DNA of 64,000 nt from Cryptomeria japonica (lineage: Eukaryota > Streptophyta > Pinopsida > Cupressales > Cupressaceae), in contig NC_081415.1 of the NCBI RefSeq assembly GCF_030272615.1, positions 505,315,373 through 505,379,372 of the forward strand, written 5' to 3'. Positions 53,124 through 64,000 of this stretch are shown piece after piece. The notes below the pieces were generated by a model that was given only the letters and a program-made list of their open reading frames with translations, was not told the origin of the DNA and ran no database searches. The first letter of the stretch is position 1. Every line of letters starts with the position of its first letter. The translations under genes and the position numbers were made by a program.

Positions 53124-54871
53124 TGTAATGTCCCCATTTTTGGAGGCAAAATAATTTAATAAACTTAATTAATTAAGTTGTCCCAATTAATGATATTTCT
53201 TAAAGGATAACCTAATTGATTGTTTTAATTAAAAGTATTAAGTTAATTGTTTATAAAGTTATCAAATAAATAAAAAGTAAAAGGTAACTTTGTATTCAAT
53301 TAATTTAAAAAGGTGACTTAAATTAATATTATATCATAAAAATCACTTAAGTTAAATAATATTATTTTAATATTTTTTCTAGAATCTTATTGAAAGGTTG
53401 GAGAAAAAGTATAAAAGGAGGTCAAGTTAAGCTTCTTATCATTCAAAATTTGATATTTGATTTGGAGTTCTTCGTGGTGAAGGAACCAACTTGGGTTTCT
53501 ACGATTATTGATCATTGGGAATGATACCTCCCTTTGATTGGCATAACTGAGGTGGTGAAAGATCCTCCGAAGGGTTGCATTTGTGAAGGAGGGATACTCC
53601 AGTCCTTCATATCTAAGTTTATTGTGGTTTAGCATCAACATTCATGGCAACATTCATGGAAGTCGATGGTCAATTGGCATTCATGCTTCCATTTACATTT
53701 TAAGGAGGGATAGATGATTTATTTAGGAGCTGTTGGAGGTGATTCTTTAGGAGATTTTAGTCACATATCAGGTATGTCGTAAAGGTTGAGCAGACTTATC
53801 AAACCTCACATTTTTGCTCATAACTTGTGATTGAAGACTCAAAAATTTGTGGGTATTTGAGCATTCATCTTGGCAGGTCATAGCAATCATTTTTTTGTAT
53901 CTTGGAGGAGCTATTAGCTTGCTGATAATTAATTACAGGGGTCTGATAAACCACTACTAGGGCATCACTGGAAACACATTTTGTTCATATATTTACTTGG
54001 AGGCATCCTTTGGTTATGGGTATTTGAGCAATCAATTCCTAATGTCCTGGAAATCATTTCAATACCAATTTGGAGACCTTTTGTTGCTGCATTTATTTAT
54101 TTAAAATTTATCAGGAAAGAACATGGGCGTCATATGTAGAGGCATAATTTGAGCTTAAGAAAGATGTTTGAAGACTATTTGGTGGCTACCATGTCATCAT
54201 CAGTATAGGCGCTACAATAAACCAGGTTTTTCATGTTACTTTGCATCCATTTATGATTGCATTAAAAAGTTATAGTGGTTGCCATTTGTACTCAAATTGT
54301 AGAAGTGCCTTTCATTGTAAAGCCAAGAGTCTTGGCTATTCTAATAAGCACATTGGCATCTAAGCTTGTAACCAGTCCATTACATACCGATATCTCAATT
54401 TGAATAAGAAGGATTGAAACCAAATTTTCATGTCGTATGTTTGTCTAAATGCCTATTGGTTGCAAGTGACTATTTGCATGGAGTTTTATAAGTCATGACA
54501 AAGTGTCGTTGTTGTACCTTCATTTCAGAATTGAATAAATGCTTGCCAAGTGTTTGCATCAATGTCTAGTTGTTGTAGGAGCATATTGGCTAACTGAGGA
54601 TGCATGGAAAATGTTTGACAATATGTCAGCTAGTTGTACAAGTTAAAGGCACTCATATGTATGTCAAGGATTTAAACAAGATAGTATATCGTTTCTATGA
54701 TAACATTGTATTGTTAGAAGCATACAATAACATCAATTGTAGCCTACAAATTCAAAGAAGACAAACAAAAAATTCAAATCAGCAGGATCAGACATTGTAT
54801 GCAAAGTGTTTAATAATATTCCCGGGCCTTTAATCAGCAACTTGAGGCCTTATTTAGTAAGGGATATTACA
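53124..54871 (+). mobile_element. Solo LTR of a second family, 1748 bp, inserted in integrase
   Basis: Starts TGTAATGTCCC and ends GGGATATTACA, an 11-bp terminal inverted repeat with one mismatch. Flanks GGAAA (53119-53123) and TGAAG (54872-54876) fit a decayed 5-bp target duplication. TATAAAAGG near 53410. Removal restores the integrase reading across the junction. Unrelated in sequence to the LTRs at 45220 and 51161. Confidence 0.85.
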
Positions 54872-55790
54872 TGAAGCCTAATAGATGGGGTGCCTACCAT
54901 TGTCTACAAATTTGTATATGAGATTTTTAGGTTGCATGGGATACTCAAAAATATTATTTTAGATAGGGACACTAGAATGACATCCAGATTATGGCAAACT
55001 TTATTTGTAGCTTTAAGAATTCGGTTGAATATTAGCTCTACATATCATCCGGAAATAGATGACCAGACATAAAAGGTCAATCAAGTGTTAGAGTATCTTC
55101 AGATAATGTACTACATGGATCGGCAGTACAAGTGGGAAGATTACCTTCCCTTGGTTGAATTTGCCTAAAAAATTCCTATTAGTCATCCATTAAGATGTCA
55201 CCCTTTGAAGCACTGTATGGAAGGAGGTGTAGAACTCCTATCAGCTAGGATAACTTGGAAGATAGGATAACCCTCAATCTAGAGATGCTCTAAAAAATGG
55301 AAGAGCAAGTGAAACTAATCAAAAAAAGGTTAGCAGAAGCTAACGATCGACATAAAAGTTATGCAGATGCAAAACAGACTCTCAGGCAATTTGAAGTGGG
55401 AGAGAAGGTGCTTCTATGGGTTAAACCCAATACAAGTGTCATTAAATTTGAAAAGTCTTCCAAACTTGCACCTCGTTATGTAGGACATTTGAAGTCCTGG
55501 AGATCATCAACCCGATCGCTTATAAAATTTCCCTACCACCATCTCTTTTCTGATTGCATGAGGTATTTCATGTTTCTTATCTAAAAAAGTATGTATTTGA
55601 TTTCGCATATATGATTGACTGGCACTCCTTGCAGGTACAAGACTCAGAGGTGGTCATGATTGAGCAAGTCAGGGTGCTCAAGGTATGTAAGCATCACTTA
55701 CATAATAGAGAAGTCACTCAGTGCAAGGTCCAGTGGGATCAATACTCTGAGGACAATGCCACCTGAGAAGATTGTAATGCGATCCATCAA
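54872..55790 (+). pseudogene. Integrase C-part and chromodomain-like tail
   Basis: Frame 54890-55072 reads VPTIVYKFVYEIFRLHG, ILDRDTRMTSRLWQTLF, and SSTYHPEIDDQT; the second catalytic Asp is in ILDRD and the DDE Glu region follows with a stop in place of the residue after QT. Then VNQVLEYLQ and KWEDYLPLVEFA. Frame 55297-55584 has MEEQVKLIKKRLAEANDRHKSYAD and FEVGEKVLLWVKP, and 55554-55766 has HEVFHVSYLKKYV and the chromodomain-like VQWDQYSEDNAT followed by a stop where Trp is normal. Confidence 0.8.
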
Positions 55791-55915
55791 AGATTCCCTC
55801 TTTTGTTTAATATCTACAATAGTTGAATTTGTTTCCTTTTTATGTTGGATAAACAATGTTGAATTTCATGTTTTTCTTAATTATACTTTAAATCATCAAG
55901 GACAATGATTCACTT

Positions 55916-55924
55916 GGGGAAGGA
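55916..55924 (+). other. Polypurine tract of the chromovirus
   Basis: GGGGAAGGA directly before the 3' LTR start TGTTACATCCC at 55925. Confidence 0.8.
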
Positions 55925-56626
<702 letters not shown>

Positions 56627-56674
56627 TACAATAAAGATTAATGACCATATATCTATGAATACACATATGCATAT

Positions 56675-57720
56675 TGTAGACACCTAAAATTAATGTTTAA
56701 TTAATTTAAGCTTGTCATCATAATTAACCAATTTATTTGTGTTAATTCCCTTCTTCTTAAGGCTAATTAAATCAAATTTAATCAATATTGTCACTATAGT
56801 CCAATAATTAATTTATCAAATAAATTAATTATTTCCCTATTCTTCTAAAGTCAACCAAATCATTAAGTCTTCTAAATTCCTCTTAGTTAATTAATTTTAA
56901 TTAATTAACTTAAATCATGTTATTCCTACAAATCACTTTTCCTAATCCCCACTCAGCCTAATTAATTCTTCCTCAATCATACTTATCAATATTCTCCAAT
57001 TTTATATTTCTCCACTCATGTCACATCACCTTTGATCCTTTCAAGGAAATTCAAATTCCTTGATTCTCCCCATGCATCCTCTTCCCAAGGAATTTTTAAT
57101 TCTTTTATCCATTTAGTCTTCCCACACATCCTTTATTTTGGAGTTTTTAATTCCTCTCTCCTTTCCCCAAGGAATTTTATATTCCTTTTTATTCTCCCAA
57201 TACACCTTGATCCATGTCTTCCATCCCAAATCAATCTCAAGCCTTCAAACCAAAATCAATCTTGGCCCTCTATTGGCCTCCTCCAATCTATAAATTGGAG
57301 TCTCATTTCTTCACAAAACACTACTTGGAATCTTCTTCTAATCTTATGCTGCCCCTTTCTTCCTCTATCTCCTTCTATCATATCCACACAATGCCCTCAT
57401 AATATCCAAATAATCTCTCATCCAAAACAAATCCTTTTTCATCCAAATCCATCTATTCCTCATCCATCATAATCCAAATCTAATCCTAACCCACCAATCT
57501 TGTTATGTATTTGGAGAGCATTCCACATCCATCAAGAAGAGCATATCCAAACAAGTGGAGCACAAGGGTGCCTCTACTTCATCAAGCTCAATCGGAGGAA
57601 CAAGAGAGACTCCTCCCTTGCAAGGTATAATCTAATTAGCTTGTTGTTTTCATTTAGATTTTATGCTTATTTGGATTTAACTAACTCACTAAACCTTGCA
57701 TGAAAGTTTCCCTTAGTTGA
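56675..57720 (+). repeat. 5' LTR of another Tat-like element
   Basis: Starts TGTAGACACCTAAAATTAATG, the same start as the LTR ending at 33264, with an AATTAA-rich then pyrimidine-rich U3. It ends where TTTTGGAACGCCCGGTGGGA begins. A 146-codon frame at 57032-57472 is Pro/Ser/Leu-rich because of the pyrimidine-rich sequence and is not a gene. Confidence 0.65.
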
Positions 57721-57742
57721 TTTTGGAACGCCCGGTGGGACC
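57721..57742 (+). other. Primer-site region of the Tat-like element
   Basis: TTTTGGAACGCCCGGTGGGA, comparable to TTTTGGCATGCTCGGTGGGA at 32545-32525 (minus). Marks the LTR/internal junction. Confidence 0.5.
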
Positions 57743-59420
57743 CACATCCCAAAAAATTTAACCTTTTTTGCAGGTTTTTCACCATTTTTAGTCGCAGGTT
57801 CTGGATCAGAGTGAGAGTTTGCAAACCAACGTGTGCGCCTTGACTTCAGTGCGTGCACTTCTGCTTCGGCGTGTGCACAAGCGCTTCAACACGTCTGTTT
57901 TAAATTTAAATTTTACTAACCCGCCATTTTTGCAGGTCTATCTATCAGCATGAGCGTCACGGCTTCGATGCATCCGTTGTTCATGTTTTACCCCATTACA
58001 TGTTTTAGGTTTCCTTCTTTTTATTTTCTGCTCCTAATTAGTTAAAATAAAAATTAAAAAAAACAAAAACAAAGAAAATTTTAAAAAAAATTGTAGCTTG
58101 TAATTCTGCTTAGATTGATACTTGGATTTTTTGGTTAATTGCACAATCAGTGCATGCGTAGGCAGTTCATCCCCTATGCCCTCGTTCTAGCACAACTGCG
58201 GAACCCTATTAACCGGTTCATTTTGAAATTTTAAATTTTGCTTTTCCCGCTAATTATTTTTTATATTTTCTTGTTTTAATGCGTAGGCACGTGCATCAGC
58301 ACGTTTGCTTCTGTCTCAGCACGTCCAATCAAGTATAATCGTAGTTCAAATTTTTGAATTTAAATTCAGTCTTTTTTCCCGCTTTTTGATATTTTTTTTG
58401 CAGGCGACGGACTTACTTCAGCGCGTGCACAAGCGGATCAATGCCTGTGCAGGCATTGTGGTGCGTTCGCCTATGGAACAACGCTTGCGTTCTATCCCTT
58501 TGGGATTTAGTTGCTGATCAATTTTTGAGTTTTGCAGGTCTGCATCGTCTGCCCAAGATCAGAAACTGAGACTACTAACTCATTTTTTTTGCAACATGTT
58601 TGACGAAGACATGTTCTTTCCACTAGTTTATATGTTTTTCATGTATTCTTAGATTAGCAAACACTTACTTTTGGGCTTAAAATCTTACAAGTGTTTGTCT
58701 CTTTTATAATAGTTGCACATTTTGATTTTCTAAAGGTTAAAGAACATCATGTATTCCATGTCCTATTTTATTTCAATTGTATGTTTTTACCTTTAGGGGG
58801 CCTGCCTTCCCGATTTGCCTGGCACTTCGCATAGGCATTGGTGAGAGGGGAACGACCCAAGTGAGTACGAATGAACCCGAGCATTCCAACTCACTATAAT
58901 AAAATTGCCTTTTGAGGTGAAAATCTCAGAGGACAGAGCTATCTGAGTTTACTCTAATATCGAGCACTTTGTAGGGCCCTTGAGGTCTAAATCATGCTTG
59001 TGTGACTACTATTGTGCTTGGTACTTTGTTGGGCTATAGGCCTCAATTGTTCTTGTGTGACTACAAAGGATAGTCTTCGAATGAAAACCCTTACTAAGAA
59101 CTCTAGGAATAGAAGCTACCTGGTTCACCTTCGAAAGGTGGATAATCTCTATGCAAGGGAGATAGTAACTCCCCCAAGAGACTTGTCATATCGTGCCCAC
59201 ATTAGTGTTTGGAGTCAATTAATACGACGTTGAGGATCCATTGTGTGAGGCTCAATGGTTGTATTTTGATTAGCTATTGGGTGTGTACCTGAGTCAGCAA
59301 GCAAAAGGTTTTCCTCCTCAGCTGACTTCCTAGGATAGCATGATGTTCTTGAAGTCTCTATTTGCATCAATGACTAATATGTTCTATGTCTTCTTGCCAA
59401 GAGTAGAATTAGTATAAAAC
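57743..59420 (+). other. Leader of the Tat-like element
   Basis: No coding frame is convincing. Between 57825 and 58470 the phrase CTTCRGCRYGTGCAC and variants (GCGTGTGCAC, GCACGTTTGCTTC, GCGCGTGCAC) recur. At 58837-58870 it holds GTGAGAGGGGAACGACCCAA, shared with the leader of the element at 29085-33264. Gag was not found downstream, so the element is truncated or its gag lies beyond recognition. Confidence 0.5.
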
Positions 59421-59824
59421 ACCCCCCCTTCAAATTCTACTTTGTCATTATCAAACCCCTATTTCCCTCATCTTCGTCCATATCAAATCCCTAATCCATT
59501 TCATCCATCTAAACAATCATCAATCCCCAATCAATATCTCTATTCTATCATTAATCCAATTTGGTGTAACCTTCCCCTTCCTCTTCATACCATAAATCCA
59601 TTCTTTCAAAATTATTTTCATTCCATCCTCAAGGACTTAGCACATCAACCTAATCAAATCTATAAAAATCCCAATCAATCAGTCAATATTCCTTTAATCC
59701 AATCATCAATCATCAATCCTAATCCAAAGTCAACACTTTGTGAAAGTTTGATTTAGACCTTTATCTTTAATCAATCATCAATTGACTTTTTGTGCTTGGG
59801 AAAGAATCTCCCCCAAGTACCTTT
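59421..59824. other. G-poor, C/T/A-rich tract
   Basis: Starts with a CCCCCCC run. Almost no G on the plus strand; rich in CAATC and CATC words. The frame at 59442-59756 is a by-product of this composition. Confidence 0.5.
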
Positions 59825-60330
59825 GCTTAATCATTTGGGTTGATCAAAACCATAAATCCTTTTCCCTATTTTTCTTAGGCACGTAAGTCCACCCTAAGTA
59901 GAAGAAGGCTTAATCATTTGGATTCTTTGCCATATTTTACTTAGGCATGCAAGTCCACCCTAAGTAGAAGAAGGCTTAATCATTTGCATCTTTTTGCCCT
60001 ATTTTTCTTAGGCACAAAAGTCCACCCTTAGTAGAAGAAGGCTTAATCATTTAGATCTTTTTGCCCTATTTTGCTTAGGCATGCAAGTCCACCCTAAGTA
60101 GAAGAAGGCTTAATCATTTGGATCCTTTTGCCCTATTTTTCTTAGGCATGCAAGTCCACCCTAAGTAGAAGAAGGCTTAATCATTTGGATTCGTTTGCCC
60201 TAATTCCCTTAGGCACACAAGTCCACCCTAAGTAGAAGAAGGCTTAATCATTTGGATCATTTTGCCCTATTTTTCTTAGGCACACAATTCCACCCTAAGT
60301 AGAAGAAGGTTTAATCAATTGGATCCTTTC
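59825..60330. repeat. 67-bp tandem repeat, about 7 copies
   Basis: Unit starts CTTAATCATTTGGATC at 59825, 59909, 59975, 60042, 60109, 60176 and 60243, with a last partial near 60309. After a first irregular spacing the period is 66-67 bp. Each unit contains TTTTGCCCTATTTTTCTTAGG and AAGTCCACCCTAAGTAGAAG; CTTAGG and CCTAAG form a 6-bp inverted repeat in each unit. Units differ by a few bases. There are no unique spacers, so it is not a CRISPR array. Confidence 0.95.
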
Positions 60331-61470
60331 AAGCTTCACTTAAGTCCTAATCCAAGGTCTAAGGTTTCATTTTAATCCAAATAAATATTGTCCTAACCTA
60401 AGGACCAATCCAATCTAATCAAATTCAACTCGATCCAAGCAAATCAAATCAAATCAAAATCAATCCATCAATCCAATCTACAGTTGCTAAGTCCTAGTCC
60501 TCATCTTCATCGAACATCATTTCATTACCTTTTTTTCGATCAAGTCTATCCAATCCCAACTTATCCCCCCCATTCTCAACATTTTGGGGTCACATGGGTA
60601 CCCAAATCCACATCCAAACTTCAAAGCCTGATATGGGAAATTCTCATGGAAGTCCATTGATCACCCTATCAACCATCCACATCTAGATCATACATGCCTC
60701 AAAATTATTCAACTTCCACCTATCCATGTCTCCCATCCCAACCCATTTACCAAGTCAATCCCAATTCATCTCACATCTCTTATCCTTCTTGGTCTATTAT
60801 AGGATATATACTATCCACAGAACTAGATGCCTAAAACAAGCATCATGTGTAGTCCCCCCATTTTCTTGCACTCTACACTTGGGGGCAAGCTTCATCCATG
60901 TTGTCCTGCCATCTGCATTATCCATAGCCATTATCCTCTACCCTCATCCTATCTAAGTCCATCCTCCTTTCCTATATTTGGTCTTGACTATCCTATCCAT
61001 ATCCTCCATATCATATCCCTCATCTTATCCAAATTCATCCCTCATTCCTACCTTTGGTCTTGATCTTGTCACTGGTCCCCCTCCATTTATCCTATATCCA
61101 CAAGCCAATCTCATCATATCATATCATATTCCCCATCCCATCCAATCCAATTCAATCATTTATCCCCCTCCCATTTTATCCAATCCATTTATGATCCCCA
61201 TCACACTGAGCTTATCCCATCTATCTAAGCTTATGCTAACTCGCACGTAATCCAAACACCCATCCACACTATGTTAATAAAATCCAAGCAACAATCCTCT
61301 CACCTAGAGATCCTGCACACCATCTTGTCTCTTGCATCTATCAATCTACCTGTACCCTACCCATCGGGATGCATCCTTCCCATGTCTAGCAGTTTATCCA
61401 AATCCATCTTCCTGCCCATCGGGATGTATCCTTCCCATGTTTGGTAGCCTAACTGATAGGGAGGATAGTG
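60331..61470. other. G-poor tract, continued
   Basis: Plus-strand G is very scarce; CCAATCCAA, CATCC and TATCC words dominate. At 61358-61397 and 61411-61450 the phrase CCCATCGGGATGYATCCTTC is repeated. Open frames at 60726-61250 reflect composition only. Confidence 0.55.
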
Positions 61471-63685
61471 CTAGGTGGTTGTTAAGTGGCTAGTATGTTT
61501 GCTAGGTAATAGTTCCTTTCTGTTTTCAAGGTGTAAACACCAAAATCAAAGTGCAAATAGCTCAAAGGCAGTCTAACAACTCACCTTACTCCACCTCCCT
61601 ATTTCAAGCTCTCCTTGGCTACTCAAAGGCTCCAACTCCCTAGTTGATGACATCCTTCCAAGGGCTCCAAAACCAACTTATGAAGACAAACTCACCAAAT
61701 AGGTTGGATTCATGTTAGGTTGACCTGTTTCAACTTGTTTTATTGGATTTCATGCTTTGCTACCTTCATTGGCATACCCGATTTGTCAAAAACTTGGTTT
61801 TAGGCCTAAAACGGGCTACTAGGCAATTAGCCCTCCATTAGCGGTTTTGTGCTCACCCTGTTCAAACGATGGACTTCCAGAACAAAAGCTTCACATTTTT
61901 GGATACCCTTTTGGTAATACTTGAAGATTCACAAAGTCTTAGGGTCTCTCAGGCCTTCTCCATGACTATCCCAAAAATGGGTGAAAAAGGAGGGTTTTGA
62001 AGGGTTTTGGAGGCAAGAATCAATTGGCAAAGTGTAAATCTTCAAATGGAACCATGAAACCTCATTACTACCATGTCTCAAACTATTTAGACCAAAATTA
62101 AGTAGTTATGCACCCTCAAGGGGTTGGAGAACAAGAATTTACAAAAATGCTCATAGGGAGTGAGCAACGTTGACAACTTTTAAAACTTGATTTTTACAAG
62201 CACAACATTTGCAAACAAAAACCAATTACATCCAACATGTAAACATGCCTATCATTTAGAAACAAAGAGAATATTGTTAGCCCTGCATACAAGCCTTAGG
62301 TAATTACAAAAATGGATTATTTCATTGTCAAGCTAACTGTTGCTGCCCTTTTGTCTTTCACTGTTTTTTCTTTAGTTCACTGTGACCTGCACTTTCACTG
62401 TCAGAACACTTCACAAAAGTCTATTTTTTGTGCTCCTTAAAAAGGATCAGACTTTGATGGCTTATTGTCCTTCATACCTGTCATTTTGAGGGAGAAGATT
62501 ACATTTATAACTTCAAAGGGAAATGTAAAACTTAGTCCTATTTGACTGTGACAGCAAATTGGCATTACAATCTTGCCTCAAAGATCATTGATTGATCTTG
62601 GCAACTTCAAACCCAAAGATAACATCAAAATCACTCCTTGTTCTTGTTCACAAGCAATTAGAAGGAGGTATAACAACCTTACAAGCTCCAATGCATGATG
62701 GAGAGTGGGCTAATGAAAGGAAATTGACTCTAAAACAGTGACTCACTGTTTTGTACATTATTTTCACAACCTAAACTTGAAAACATTCTCCTCATGGCTT
62801 AGAAAGCATCTTTTCCTTGGCATACAAACTTAATCATCAAGGCAAGTTTGTTCAACTTTTAAATGCACTTGCTATAGAAGAGCAAAGCATTAAATTTCTT
62901 CAAGACCCTAGCTAAATGGCACACTTGCCTAGGGCTCAATGGCCACAAAACTCCTTACACCTGCATTCTTGAAAACAAAACATGTATTTACATAGTCTAC
63001 AAGTTGACCAACTAGTTCTTGGGAAGCCATGAGCATTTTAGGACTCCAAGAAGCCAAGTTGGTCAAGCATCCTTGCCAATTCCTAGACAAGGCAGTGAAA
63101 TTGTCAAATCAAACTAATTTTGCTACAAACTCAAAACTTGATAAAATCAATTGCCACCAAAGGGAAAAGTTTAAGAAAACATATTAGAATCAGAAAATGC
63201 AAGAATAGTATGGCCAAGTACAGCTGGTGTATGGGCTGTTGTTCACATGGAGCCAAAAACTAGAGAAAAACCAAACAAAACTAGTGTAAGTTTGCAAAAT
63301 GCTTCTTAAATTCGAATCATCAACCCTTACAATAGTTAAAACAGGAGATTAAATACCTCTCCAAGTTGGTTAACCTCCTGTAGGGATAGGTACATGTCCA
63401 AGGGCACTCAATTTTGACATTTTGATGCCTAAATGACAACTTTTGGTGCCTAGAAAATGCAAGATTGACCTCCAAAACTAACCATCACTTAAAAATACTT
63501 CTCATACCTAAAACCCAAGCATGGAACATGTCTAAAACCTTTTCAAAACAAAAACCACAAAAAAACTCATTTTTCCATCATTTTGCCAGGCAACACCAAA
63601 CTGGCAACTTTGAGCAAAAAGATGAAAACAAGAAACCAAAACCACACAATGAGTTCAAAACTCATCCAAACAACCTAGAACAACT
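61471..63685. other. No gene seen
   Basis: Composition returns to normal. No motif recognised on either strand. The plus-strand frame at 63465-63824 is Lys/Asn-rich and unrecognised. Confidence 0.35.
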
Positions 63686-63991
63686 TCAAAAACATCCTAG
63701 AAAACTTTCCAAATTAAAACCAACAAAAATCAAACCTGTGATGAAAATGAAACTAAGAATGAAGCTAGGTGCTCCTGCACCACTAACCAAATCCATGTTC
63801 CACTCTTGGCAAGAGATTTCATGATTGAGCTTGTCACTTTGATTTTCATCTTGTGTCCCAGGACTATACCTGTTCAGGGCTGCCCTGATCATCTTATATC
63901 TCGGCATGTCTTGGTTGGTGTATAATGGGGCATTGTTTTTCTGGTATGACGTGCTTGATGGTTTCTCTTGTATGATCCCACAGTCTCGCAT
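63686..63991 (-). other. Unassigned 101-codon open frame at the window edge
   Basis: The minus-strand frame reads MRDCGIIQEKPSSTSY, NAPLYTNQDMPRYKMIRAAL and SPGTQDENQSD before a hydrophobic end. Its first 60 residues have a more protein-like composition than other short frames here. I do not recognise it. It could be an exon or a retroelement leader frame; the window ends too soon to tell. Confidence 0.25.
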
Positions 63992-64000
63992 TTACATCAT

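Noticed and set aside
53124-53128. TGTAA as the left target duplication of the integrase-nested LTR
   Set aside because: TGTAATGTCCC pairs with GGGATATTACA at the other end, so these bases belong to the element's terminal inverted repeat; the flanks GGAAA/TGAAG fit better and keep the reading in register.
57032-57472. 146-codon frame in the LTR at 56675
   Set aside because: Composition (Pro, Ser, Leu, Ile) follows from the pyrimidine-rich U3.
59825-60330. CRISPR-like array
   Set aside because: The 67-bp units are contiguous and similar throughout with no unique spacers, and the host is a plant nuclear genome.

Overview
The window looks like repeat-dense intergenic DNA from a large plant nuclear genome. 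Plant-type Ty1/copia and Ty3/gypsy elements are nested in one another, a tRNA-derived SINE and long microsatellites are present, and the background is very AT-rich. Only one convincing host gene is seen. The style suggests a seed plant, perhaps a gymnosperm, but the lineage is inferred. No bacterial operons, rRNA genes or CRISPR arrays were seen.

Layout. 0.4-2.7 kb: an LTR-like segment with a TATA box and four copies of a ~42-nt palindrome. 2.7-9.1 kb: mostly featureless, with small copia remnants. 9.1-16.3 kb: one decayed minus-strand Ty1/copia element (gag, protease, integrase, RT, RNase H, part of both LTRs), split in its RNase H by a ~2.6 kb repetitive insert. 16.4-17.5 kb: a plus-strand LTR-like piece with hairpins. 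17.5-24.6 kb: no recognisable gene. 24.65-26.57 kb (minus): an intronless 639-codon gene whose protein joins an integrase-type H2C2 zinc-binding region to a FAR1/WRKY-GCM1-like zinc finger; this is the best candidate for something new. 27.2-28.1 kb: a ~500-bp-period duplication.

28.4-39.2 kb is a nest. A chromovirus-type LTR fragment is followed by a minus-strand Tat-like gypsy element (LTR, long leader, gag only), then a second LTR of the same family. After a TG/TA microsatellite comes a 4168-bp non-autonomous Ty1/copia element (two 463-bp LTRs, PBS, PPT, gag and protease remnants, no RT) inserted inside that microsatellite. 42-43 kb: an inverted LTR followed by a higher-order satellite. 45.2-47.3 kb: a solo LTR with a perfect 5-bp target duplication, and a SINE. 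47.5-56.5 kb: a plus-strand Ty3/gypsy chromovirus (gag, PR, RT, RNase H, integrase, chromodomain-like tail), interrupted by two solo LTRs of different families, one in RNase H and one in integrase. 56.7-59.4 kb: the LTR and leader of another Tat-like element. 59.4-61.5 kb: a G-poor tract with a 67-bp tandem repeat. 61.5-64 kb: no clear gene.

The retroelement genes carry stops and frameshifts and appear dead. Recurrent themes are LTR ends lying against TG/CA microsatellites, and solo LTRs interrupting older elements, which gives a readable relative chronology. All coordinates and similarities were read by eye; no alignment or database search was run.
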